This document shows positions 1 through 6,078 of a DNA stretch of 8,728 nt, piece by piece. Made by a program: the position numbers and the translations under genes. Within the stretch, counting starts at the first letter, position 1. The number at the start of each line of letters is the position of its first letter. Origin of the DNA: an uncultured Rhizobiaceae group bacterium (lineage in GTDB: Bacteria; Pseudomonadota; Alphaproteobacteria; Rhizobiales; Rhizobiaceae); NCBI GenBank assembly GCA_938009335.1, contig CALLHT010000202.1:1-8728 (forward strand), given 5' to 3'. Under the pieces are notes generated by a model, which was not told the DNA's origin, ran no database searches, and was given only the letters and a program-made list of their open reading frames with translations.

Positions 1-1380
1 TTTAGAGATGTTCACGCCGGAAACACCAGACCGCGCTGCAATGGTCATGATCCACAATGCTGCAAGGAAGAGCAGTGAAACCTTGCCCTGCTCCCCAATA
101 CCGAACCAGATGATCACAAGCGGGATCAAGGCCAATGGCGGCACAGGACGCATGAATTCAACAATCGGATCAAACCAACCGCGAAGCCAACCTGTTAGAC
201 CCATCGCGTAACCGAGCGGGATACCGAACAAGCAGCCAAGGAAGAAGCCCATAAACACGCGTGCAAGCGACCAGAATACGTTCTCCCACAATGAAACTGC
301 TTGATAACCCTCAGCCCTCAGCTGTTTGTATGTGTTCCAAACTTGTTCTGGAGGAGGTAAAAAGAGTGCCTCCATGGTCATGCCGCCGGATGGGCGAATG
401 GAGAAGCTGCCGCGCTTTGTGAAGAGAACTTCACCACCATCGATTTGCACGACTTGATCGGCCACAATCGACTGACCATTGATCGCTGTGATGGTATAGC
501 TTTCGTCTTTGCCACCATCGTCGTTGTCCTGCGCTTTCAGGATTTTTGAACGACGCTCGAGCATCATGACCGCATCGTCTTTGGCAAAGCCTTCAGATGT
601 GGCAGGCGCTTCAAGCTTTTCAACTTCGTCACCTTGTTTGGAAATGCGAAACGAAACGGTGGCGTTGTCTGTTTCACCAGCCGCGTTTTTGGCGGTGTAT
701 TCAAACGAATAGTCACCATTGGCAGGTCCAGGAAGGCTGAATGGCAACAGTTTTGATTCCGTCGCCAATCCCCAAAGGAAGAAGATTGTAATCACACCAA
801 GGACGGAAGCGACGCGGTTAGCGACAACGGAGCTTTCATCGCCGAACGTAACTGTTTTCAAAGAATTAAAACCAGAAGACACGCCTATTGCAGCTGTCAA
901 AATATATTCAAGAAAGCTTGCAACTACAAAAACAGCTGTACTTACAATAAAACCAGTGAATATGGCGGAAACCCAGAATTCTGAAAACGTATCAGGGATA
1001 CCCAGAATAACAAATACGCCTGTTAACAACAAAACGTAAAAAGATACTTTTCGAATGACTCCAAGGATACTCTGTATGTTAAACAATAGAGATTGGTCTT
1101 TTACATATTTGCCCAGTTTCTCACCAATTAGATTGAGCAGCTTTACAAATAATTGCCCCAAAAAGCTGCACAATAGATAGACAGCAAAAATTGCAGCAAT
1201 ACCAAAAATCATGAAAAAAGCTGTAAATAGGGCAGATTTGAATTCACCTATAAAGCCGGGATCACAAACGAATGTTTTGCCCAGATATTGGTTATTACAT
1301 AGAAAATAATAAATGTAATCGCCAACAACATCTAACCAGCGCATAACAGCGTTGTAATATTCATAAAACTTTTCTGACAT
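1..1380 (-). CDS. tauC: Taurine ABC transporter permease TauC, extended N-terminus (3' part missing)
   Basis: This is the inner-membrane permease of the taurine importer, working with TauA and TauB. The frame is open from ATG at 1378-1380 to the window edge (460 codons, no stop). It starts 10 bp after the tauB stop, behind a GGGGG ribosome site. From residue 339 the protein is typical TauC: LFLPPPEQVW, then ENVFWSLARVFMGF, the conserved MRPVPPLALIPLVIIWFGIG stretch and FLAALWIM. The EAA loop lies outside the window. E. coli TauC (about 275 residues, from memory) has one membrane helix directly before LFLPPP. Here that helix is at about 193-208 (VLGVITIFFLWGLAT), followed by a soluble insert (about 218-337) that is probably periplasmic and contains beta-like stretches such as YSFEYTAKNAAGE. 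Before the helix are about 190 extra residues with hydrophobic segments at about 50-74, 112-128 and 137-163 and a Lys-rich loop at 80-111. I do not recognise either added domain. An internal start at Met272/273 lacks a ribosome site. TauC identity is firm; the role of the extra parts is unknown. Confidence 0.9.
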   Translation of the reverse strand, partial: MSEKFYEYYNAVMRWLDVVGDYIYYFLCNNQYLGKTFVCDPGFIGEFKSALFTAFFMIFGIAAIFAVYLLCSFLGQLFVKLLNLIGEKLGKYVKDQSLLFNIQSILGVIRKVSFYVLLLTGVFVILGIPDTFSEFWVSAIFTGFIVSTAVFVVASFLEYILTAAIGVSSGFNSLKTVTFGDESSVVANRVASVLGVITIFFLWGLATESKLLPFSLPGPANGDYSFEYTAKNAAGETDNATVSFRISKQGDEVEKLEAPATSEGFAKDDAVMMLERRSKILKAQDNDDGGKDESYTITAINGQSIVADQVVQIDGGEVLFTKRGSFSIRPSGGMTMEALFLPPPEQVWNTYKQLRAEGYQAVSLWENVFWSLARVFMGFFLGCLFGIPLGYAMGLTGWLRGWFDPIVEFMRPVPPLALIPLVIIWFGIGEQGKVSLLFLAALWIMTIAARSGVSGVNISK

Positions 1381-1390
1381 TATCGCCCCC

Positions 1391-2197
1391 TTAAGCCGCG
1401 TTCTCTGTACGGCCCATGATTTCTTCTTCCATTTCCCAGATCATGGAGAGGATTTCATCGCGCGTTTTGCCAAACTGTTTGTGTTTCTTCACTTCGCGCA
1501 GGTCTTGTCCTACACCCATTTCTGCAAAAGGAAGATTATATTCCTTGTGAATACGACCCGGGCGCGGCGCCATCACTAATAGACGCTCGCCAAGAAGCAA
1601 TGCTTCTTCAACCGAGTGCGTGATCAAAATGATGGTTTTGCCGGTCTCTTTCCAAAGATCGAGAACCAGACCTTGCATTTTTTCGCGGGTAAGCGCATCT
1701 AGCGCGCCAAGCGGTTCATCCATCAAAATTACATCCGGTTCGTTTGCCAGACAACGGGCAAGTGCCACACGCTGCTGCATACCGCCAGAAAGCTCGTAAA
1801 TCGCTTTTTCTTTAAAGTCCTGAAGGCCTACAACATCAAGCAAATGATCGACTTTGTCTTTCATCTCAGCTTTGTTCATGCCTTTAAGTTCAGGACCGAA
1901 AGATACGTTTTTGCGCACGCTCATCCATTCGAACAGAGCGCCTTTTTGGAACACCATCCCACGCTCAGGGCTTGGGCCCGTGACAAGCTCGGTGTTCAGG
2001 GAAATTTTACCTGCGGTGGGAGCCAGAAAGCCCGCTACAATATTCAAAAGAGTGGTCTTGCCGCACCCAGATGGTCCAAGAACCGAAAGAAGCTCGCCTT
2101 CTTTGATATTCAGATTGATGTTTTTCAACGCTTCGACTTTACCGCCATCAGGCAGCTCGAAGGTCATGGATACATCGTCGATTACCAGACCGGACAT
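1391..2197 (-). CDS. tauB: Taurine ABC transporter ATP-binding protein TauB
   Basis: This is the cytoplasmic ATPase that drives the TauABC importer, of the nitrate/sulfonate/taurine type (TauB/SsuB). All nucleotide-binding motifs are intact in the 268-residue protein: Walker A GPSGCGKTT (41-49), Q-loop Q84, signature LSGGMQQR (136-143), Walker B VILMDEP (156-162), D-loop GALD (164-167) and H-loop His194. The length is usual for the family. I chose ATG at 2195-2197 because an AAGGGAAGGGG ribosome site precedes it and family homology begins at MSGLVIDDVSM. An in-frame ATG 16 codons upstream (2243-2245) lies in the loop of an intergenic hairpin and would add a non-homologous tail. The gene follows tauA by 77 bp and precedes tauC by 10 bp, so the three are surely co-transcribed. 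Whether the substrate is taurine or another sulfonate is inferred from context. Confidence 0.93.
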   Translation of the reverse strand: MSGLVIDDVSMTFELPDGGKVEALKNINLNIKEGELLSVLGPSGCGKTTLLNIVAGFLAPTAGKISLNTELVTGPSPERGMVFQKGALFEWMSVRKNVSFGPELKGMNKAEMKDKVDHLLDVVGLQDFKEKAIYELSGGMQQRVALARCLANEPDVILMDEPLGALDALTREKMQGLVLDLWKETGKTIILITHSVEEALLLGERLLVMAPRPGRIHKEYNLPFAEMGVGQDLREVKKHKQFGKTRDEILSMIWEMEEEIMGRTENAA

Positions 2198-2232
2198 GGG
2201 GTCCCCTTCCCTTTGATACGTTAGAAATGAAA

Positions 2233-2257
2233 AGCGCGGCCCCATCGGAGCCGCGCT
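2233..2257 (-). terminator. tauA-tauB intergenic hairpin (likely attenuator or 3' stabiliser)
   Basis: A perfect 8-bp GC-rich inverted repeat, AGCGCGGC (2233-2240) and GCCGCGCT (2250-2257), has a 9-nt loop. Read on the minus strand it is followed by TTT, C, A, TTT, which is a weak and interrupted U-tract. It lies 17 bp after the tauA stop and ends 35 bp before the tauB start. Such hairpins after a binding-protein gene commonly protect its mRNA or terminate part of the transcription, so that the binding protein is made in excess over the ATPase and permease. That role is inferred. The structure itself is directly visible. Confidence 0.6.
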
Positions 2258-2274
2258 ATTGTCACATGGGTGAC

Positions 2275-3276
2275 TTAAAGCTTTGAAGCCGCTTCAAGAT
2301 AGCTTGCATTTACAAGTGCGTTGTAATCGCCAAGCGCTTTGATTTTGCCACCTTCTTCAAGTGATTTTGCACCAGCTGCCAAGAACTCTTGAACGCCGCC
2401 GCCCATCCACTTAGCAGATAGCTGCTCTTCAACTGAAGGGAATACAAATGTGCCGATAACAGCCTTCGTACCTTCGGCATCCATGCCAGCAGCTTTTGCA
2501 ATTGATTCCATCATAGGCGCTGCATCTTTTGCGTATTTCGCATTCATGTCAGCAGTCACTTTCAGGAACTTCGCAAGAAGCTCAGGGTTTTCCTCACCGA
2601 ATGAAGTCGGGATAGAAGTCACGTCGAATACTTTACCGACAACAGCTTCTTTTTCCGCACCTTCGATGATTGGGTTACCGTGTTGCTTCATTGTGCGAAG
2701 CGCGCCACCCCAACCACAAGCCATGGCAAGGTCTGTGTTTGGCTGTGAGAATGCAGCAGCTGAATCTGATGGCGCCATATCAACGATTGTCAGATCTGCT
2801 TCTGCAATGCCGAAATGCTTCATTTGAGCCAGGAAGCCAGAATGAGCAGCAGTACCTAGTGGCACAGCAACTTTCTTGCCTTTAAGATCAGCAACGTTGT
2901 CTTTTGTGATTTCAAGCTCTGAGCGAACAACACAGTTGTCATTGTCTGAGTAAGAAACAGCCACATCAACAACCTGAAGGTCTTGACCAGCAGCAGTTGC
3001 TACGAGGAACGGTGTTACACCTTGTGAGAATGAGATGTGCACATCGCCAGAAGCCATAGCAGCTGACATAGCTGTACCAGCGTCAAAAGACACCCAGTTT
3101 ACTTTCACACCAAGCTCTTTTTCATAGATTTTGTTAGCTTGAGCGAACTGGTTTGGTGTTGGCCATTCCAGGAAGTAAGCAACTGTCAATTCGTCCAGTG
3201 CTTGAGCAGGAGCAGTTGCAACCAACATAGCTGTTGATGCTGCAAGTGCTGCCACCATAGTTTTAAGAGTTTTCAT
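2275..3276 (-). CDS. tauA: Taurine-type sulfonate ABC transporter substrate-binding protein TauA
   Basis: This is the periplasmic binding protein that delivers taurine (or a close sulfonate) to TauBC. It has 333 residues. The first 26 form a clear Sec signal peptide: Lys at 2 and 5, a hydrophobic Ala/Leu/Val core, and AQA before probable cleavage at 26/27. The mature protein begins LDELTVAYFLEWPTP, followed by VNWVSFDAGTAMSAAMASGD (59-78) and GKKVAVPLGTAAHSG (133-147), the pattern of the TauA/SsuA/NMT1 family. Two Cys remain in the mature part (115, 187) and might pair in the periplasm. The start is firm: AAGGGAGAG sits 6 nt before ATG. It is the second gene of the leftward operon, 71 bp after the hydrolase stop; I see no terminator in that gap. 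Substrate specificity cannot be read from sequence alone, and a guanidino-sulfonate is possible given the upstream gene. Confidence 0.92.
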   Translation of the reverse strand: MKTLKTMVAALAASTAMLVATAPAQALDELTVAYFLEWPTPNQFAQANKIYEKELGVKVNWVSFDAGTAMSAAMASGDVHISFSQGVTPFLVATAAGQDLQVVDVAVSYSDNDNCVVRSELEITKDNVADLKGKKVAVPLGTAAHSGFLAQMKHFGIAEADLTIVDMAPSDSAAAFSQPNTDLAMACGWGGALRTMKQHGNPIIEGAEKEAVVGKVFDVTSIPTSFGEENPELLAKFLKVTADMNAKYAKDAAPMMESIAKAAGMDAEGTKAVIGTFVFPSVEEQLSAKWMGGGVQEFLAAGAKSLEEGGKIKALGDYNALVNASYLEAASKL

Positions 3277-3347
3277 GTATCTCTCCCTTTAATTCACAGC
3301 GGAAATATTTTGGCCCCTGATCGCGCTGCACAACCAGAATCCGATTT

Positions 3348-4322
3348 TTATGCCTCCCACCCTTTTCGGGCTTGAGCCACAATACACAGAATTTCGAACA
3401 AAATGGAAGCGGCAACCCACGATGTATTGCCACTTTGGTCAAAAGGCGGCGAAACTTCCACCAAATCCGCCGCAATTACGTTCACACCAGCCAATTCGCG
3501 CACATATTGTTGTGCTGTCCAAGTGTCCGGGCCGCCGATTTCCGGTGTACCTGTACCCGGCGCAAAAGCAGGATCAATGAAATCAATATCGAAACTCAGA
3601 TACGTTTCAGTATCGCCAACGATATCTCTCGCCTGAGCCATGACGTCCTTGAAACCGCGCTCCATACACTCATCAATCGTGATGATAGTCACCCCACGCT
3701 CCCGGCCCCATTTGATGTCATCGCCATCATACATGGTGCCGCGTATGCCGATTTGCACCACGCGCTTGGGATCCAGCAAACCTTCCTCAATTGCACAGCG
3801 GAATGGCGTTCCGTGGGTATATTTGGTTCCTCCAAAGTACCCGGCAAACAAGTCCGTATGCGCATCGAAGTGGATCATCGATAAGGGGGCAGATTTATCT
3901 GCCAGTCCACGCAGAACCGGCAGGCTTGTGAGGTGGTCACCGCCCACAGAAATCGGCGTGATGTTGTCTGCTTTTATCTGTTTATAATAGGTTTTCACCC
4001 GCTCTAACGTGTCTTCAAGACCTGAGGGGTTGGGCGACACATCGCCGAGATCAGAGCAGTTGCACAATTCGAACGGATTAACCCAGCTCACCGGATGAGT
4101 GGAACGGATCATGGTTGAATAGTCACGTACCTGACGTGGGCCATGCCGTGCACCGGGACGATTTGTGGTGCCGCCATCCCAAGGAATGCCTACAAACCCG
4201 ATTTCGGTAAGAGAATAAAGCTCGTCGCCCTTTGCGACGTTTGGCAAACGCATAAATGTCGGAACGCCCGCAAACCGCGGAAGTTCCATCCCGGAAACAG
4301 GTTGAAAGCGTTTATCTGCCAA
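3348..4322 (-). CDS. Ureohydrolase family protein (agmatinase/guanidino-acid amidinohydrolase), TTG start
   Basis: This is a binuclear-manganese enzyme of the arginase/agmatinase superfamily, which hydrolyses a guanidino compound to an amine plus urea. In the 324-residue form every expected metal ligand is present: His130 in GGDH, Asp153/His155/Asp157 in HFDAHTD, and Asp245/Asp247 in SFDID. Other family marks are TNRPGARHGPR (53-63), YTHGTPF (168-174), APGTGTPEIGG (254-264) and DLVEVSPPFD near the C-terminus. The N-terminus (QPVSGMELPRF, then MRLPNV) resembles guanidinobutyrase/guanidinopropionase (GbuA/GpuA, from memory) more than classic SpeB. I place the start at TTG (4320-4322), because GGAGG lies 6 nt upstream and the homology begins there; an ATG 26 codons upstream would run into the regulatory repeats. 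It is the first gene of the tauABC operon, so a sulfonated guanidine such as taurocyamine is the attractive substrate. That is inference; agmatine, guanidinobutyrate or guanidinoacetate remain possible. Confidence 0.92.
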   Translation of the reverse strand: MADKRFQPVSGMELPRFAGVPTFMRLPNVAKGDELYSLTEIGFVGIPWDGGTTNRPGARHGPRQVRDYSTMIRSTHPVSWVNPFELCNCSDLGDVSPNPSGLEDTLERVKTYYKQIKADNITPISVGGDHLTSLPVLRGLADKSAPLSMIHFDAHTDLFAGYFGGTKYTHGTPFRCAIEEGLLDPKRVVQIGIRGTMYDGDDIKWGRERGVTIITIDECMERGFKDVMAQARDIVGDTETYLSFDIDFIDPAFAPGTGTPEIGGPDTWTAQQYVRELAGVNVIAADLVEVSPPFDQSGNTSWVAASILFEILCIVAQARKGWEA

Positions 4323-4328
4323 TAAATT

Positions 4329-4333
4329 CCTCC
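4329..4333 (-). promoter_or_regulatory. Ribosome binding site that sets the TTG start of the ureohydrolase
   Basis: On the minus strand GGAGG (reverse complement of cctcc at 4329-4333) is followed by six nucleotides and then TTG at 4322-4320. It is a near-consensus Shine-Dalgarno site at good spacing, while the in-frame ATG at 4398-4400 sits within one of the candidate TauR repeats. This decides the start codon. Confidence 0.75.
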
Positions 4334-4390
4334 AGCAGGTCGTTCTCTGCAAAGCCCCTCCAAGGACAGCGTTAACCCTAGAACCCGGAA

Positions 4391-4432
4391 GTGGTGCCAA
4401 ATAGTTCCAAAACCCCCTTTACATGGTGCCAG
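4391..4432 (-). promoter_or_regulatory. Candidate TauR operator: phased direct repeats upstream of the hydrolase-tauABC operon
   Basis: Read on the minus strand there are three related 10-mers: CTGGCACCAT (4432-4423), TTGGAACTAT (4410-4401) and TTGGCACCAC (4400-4391), offset by 22 and 10 bp, which is close to whole helical turns. The outer two share an exact TGGCACCA, and the middle one is degenerate. The same octamer occurs upstream of xsc in the orientation of that gene. From memory, TauR of Rhodobacter capsulatus binds direct repeats resembling CTGGACTTAA, and these repeats partly match that. The block ends 68 bp before the hydrolase start, a sensible place for an activator. I could not place the operon's own -10 with confidence. 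Binding by TauR is inferred. Confidence 0.55.
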
Positions 4433-4446
4433 CGCGTTTGTACGAC
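4418..4446 (+). promoter_or_regulatory. Candidate tauR promoter, probably giving a leaderless mRNA
   Basis: TTTACA (4418-4423) matches the -35 consensus at 5 of 6 positions. It is followed after exactly 17 bp by TACGAC (4441-4446), a weak -10. Transcription would begin around 4452-4455, at or next to the tauR ATG (4455). This agrees with the lack of any Shine-Dalgarno sequence before that ATG. One operator repeat (4424-4431) lies inside the spacer, which would let TauR repress its own promoter, as is common for MocR regulators. The -10 is poor, so this remains tentative. Confidence 0.38.
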
Positions 4447-4454
4447 TAAAACCC

Positions 4455-5921
4455 ATGAAGGAAATCCTGTTTGAGCTAGATACAAGCCTGCCTGCCAGCC
4501 TGCAAGCGCAGCTGCGTGAAAAGGTTGTAAACGCGATCATGAGCCGCGCTTTGGCTCCGGGCGAACGCCTGCCGTCTAGCAGAGCGCTTTCCAAACACCT
4601 TAAAGTTGCCCGCAACACGGTTACACTTGCCTACCAAGCTCTGGCAGATGATGGTTATCTCACGCCAAAACCCCGATCAGGGTATGTGGTCAATGAAGAC
4701 GCACCAGTAAATCCGTTGGGCTTTACCCAATCCACCAAACCTACACAGGAAAAGATTGAGTGGGCGCATCGTATCCGGACGCCATCTAGGGGCATGAAAG
4801 TAGTGGATAAGCCGCTGAACTGGCGCGAATATGAATATCCGTTTGTGTATGGGCAGGCCGATTTTAATCTCTTCAGTCATTCCGAATGGCGCGATTGCGC
4901 AAGACAGGCGCTTGGTGCCAGAGATTTTGGCGCTTTGGCGGGAGATTTTGGCCTCAACGATGATCCGATGTTGGTCAACTACATTGCCAGTCATAGTCTA
5001 CCCCAGCGCGGCATTTATAAAGTGCCGGAGCATGTGCTGGTAACGCTCGGCGCGCAGAATGCCCTCTTCTTGGTAGCTGAATTGATGATTGGCCCGAATA
5101 CGGTCGTTGGGCTGGAAGACCCTTGTTACCCGGATTTCAGAAACATCATCAAAACCCGAACCGAGAAAATCGAGTTCTTTGATGTGGACGAACACGGTCT
5201 GGTTCTCGACGAAGAAAAGCTCGCTCTCTGTGATGTGGTGTTTGTGACGCCTAGCCACCAATCGCCCACGACGGTGACTATGCCGGTTGAGCGACGCAAA
5301 GAATTGCTTCGCCTTGCCGAGAAATATGATTTCGTCATCATTGAAGATGATTACGAGTTTGAGATGAACTTTCTCGGCTCCCCCTCGCCCGCACTCAAAT
5401 CCATGGATGAAAAAGCGCGAGTGGTTTACATCGGAAGTTTCTCAAAGTCGCTCTTCCCAGGCTTGAGGCTTGGATACCTTGCCGGCCCGGATGCTTTGAT
5501 TGATGAAGCCCGTAAACTCCGCCACTTGATGTTCAGACATCCCCCAGGACACAGTCAACGCACAGCTGCTTATTTTATGGCGCTGGGGCACTATGGCGCT
5601 CAGATGCGTAAACTAAAGCGCAGTTATTCTGAAAGACGCAACGTGATGTCTGCAGCCCTTGAAAAACATGGGCTTGTCGATTCTTCAGCTGCCAAATTCG
5701 GCGGAACAAGCTTCTGGATTACTGGGCCGGAAACCATGAATTCTGATCATCTCGCCACAGTACTTTCAGAAAAAAGCGTTCTGATTGATAGGGGTTCAAG
5801 CTTCTTTGGCAGGACCGATGCGCCTTCCAACTGTTTCCGGATTGCTTACTCATCCATTGACTCGTCAAGGATTGAAGCAGGCATTGCCCTGATCGCCGAA
5901 ACGATTGCCGAACTCTCATAA
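4455..5921 (+). CDS. tauR: MocR-type (GntR family) taurine-responsive transcriptional regulator TauR
   Basis: This is a 488-residue cytoplasmic DNA-binding regulator with the MocR layout. A GntR winged helix-turn-helix spans about residues 10-80, with LAPGERLPSSRALSKHLKVA, then RNTVTLAYQAL and GYLTPKPRSGYVV. A short linker leads to a fold-type I aminotransferase-like domain from about 115 to the end. The PLP-binding site looks intact: Lys331 in SFSKSLFPGLRLGYL, Asp298/299 and Tyr300 in IEDDYEFE, and the LEDPCYPDF segment. Such proteins use the aminotransferase-like domain to sense a ligand, here probably a taurine-PLP adduct. Location between the divergent transporter operon and xsc-pta matches TauR of other alphaproteobacteria, which activates taurine genes. 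There is no ribosome site before ATG 4455, but the protein start aligns with the family, so a leaderless message is likely. No terminator is evident after the stop. Confidence 0.93.
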   Translation: MKEILFELDTSLPASLQAQLREKVVNAIMSRALAPGERLPSSRALSKHLKVARNTVTLAYQALADDGYLTPKPRSGYVVNEDAPVNPLGFTQSTKPTQEKIEWAHRIRTPSRGMKVVDKPLNWREYEYPFVYGQADFNLFSHSEWRDCARQALGARDFGALAGDFGLNDDPMLVNYIASHSLPQRGIYKVPEHVLVTLGAQNALFLVAELMIGPNTVVGLEDPCYPDFRNIIKTRTEKIEFFDVDEHGLVLDEEKLALCDVVFVTPSHQSPTTVTMPVERRKELLRLAEKYDFVIIEDDYEFEMNFLGSPSPALKSMDEKARVVYIGSFSKSLFPGLRLGYLAGPDALIDEARKLRHLMFRHPPGHSQRTAAYFMALGHYGAQMRKLKRSYSERRNVMSAALEKHGLVDSSAAKFGGTSFWITGPETMNSDHLATVLSEKSVLIDRGSSFFGRTDAPSNCFRIAYSSIDSSRIEAGIALIAETIAELS

Positions 5922-5940
5922 TCGCTTATATAAAGTGTTA

Positions 5941-5983
5941 TGGGCACGCGCTTGGCACCAAGCTACCTAGTATCTGGACCTAG
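5941..5983 (+). promoter_or_regulatory. Candidate TauR operator: phased repeats upstream of xsc
   Basis: Three similar 10-mers point towards xsc: TGGGCACGCG (5941), TTGGCACCAA (5952) and CTGGACCTAG (5974), offset by 11 and 22 bp. The middle copy contains TGGCACCA, exactly the octamer of the repeats before the hydrolase operon. The last matches the CTGGACTTAA repeat I recall for Rhodobacter capsulatus TauR at 8 of 10 positions. The middle copy also forms a small palindrome, CTTGG-CA-CCAAG (5951-5962). The block ends 20 bp before the proposed xsc -10, which suits activation. Binding is inferred. Confidence 0.55.
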
Positions 5984-6003
5984 TGTTAAGAGCCTGCACA
6001 CAT

Positions 6004-6009
6004 TCTAAT
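6004..6009 (+). promoter_or_regulatory. Candidate -10 box of the xsc promoter
   Basis: TCTAAT matches TATAAT at 5 of 6 positions. No convincing -35 stands 17 bp upstream (the bases there are tagtgt), as expected if an activator bound at 5941-5983 substitutes for it. Transcription would start near 6016, leaving a leader of about 60 nt. Confidence 0.4.
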
Positions 6010-6019
6010 CGGCGGCAAT

Positions 6020-6040
6020 AATGGGACTTGTTTTCCCATT
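6020..6040 (+). other. Stem-loop at the predicted 5' end of the xsc mRNA
   Basis: AATGGGA (6020-6026) and TCCCATT (6034-6040) form a perfect 7-bp stem with a 7-nt loop, followed by TTATTTC. If the message starts near 6016, the hairpin lies at its very 5' end, where such stems often slow decay. It could instead be a weak terminator at the end of tauR or a protein-binding palindrome. Only the structure is seen. Confidence 0.4.
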
Positions 6041-6078
6041 TATTTCTGAAACATAGACATTTGAAGAGGACGCTTCCC

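Noticed and set aside
719..1039. Plus-strand open frame of 106 codons
   Set aside because: It lies opposite the uninterrupted tauC frame, has no ribosome site, and its translation resembles no known family.
2198..2245. Longer TauB with 16 extra N-terminal residues
   Set aside because: The ATG is in the loop of the intergenic hairpin, the extra residues do not fit the family, and a strong ribosome site precedes the next Met.
4913..4920. Extra copy of TGGTGCCA inside tauR
   Set aside because: It stands alone without phased partners, encodes ordinary residues of the tauR frame, and one stray octamer in 8.7 kb is compatible with chance.
6028..6078. Longer Xsc beginning 17 codons upstream
   Set aside because: It starts inside the leader stem-loop, lacks a ribosome site, and Xsc proteins begin at MKMTTEE.
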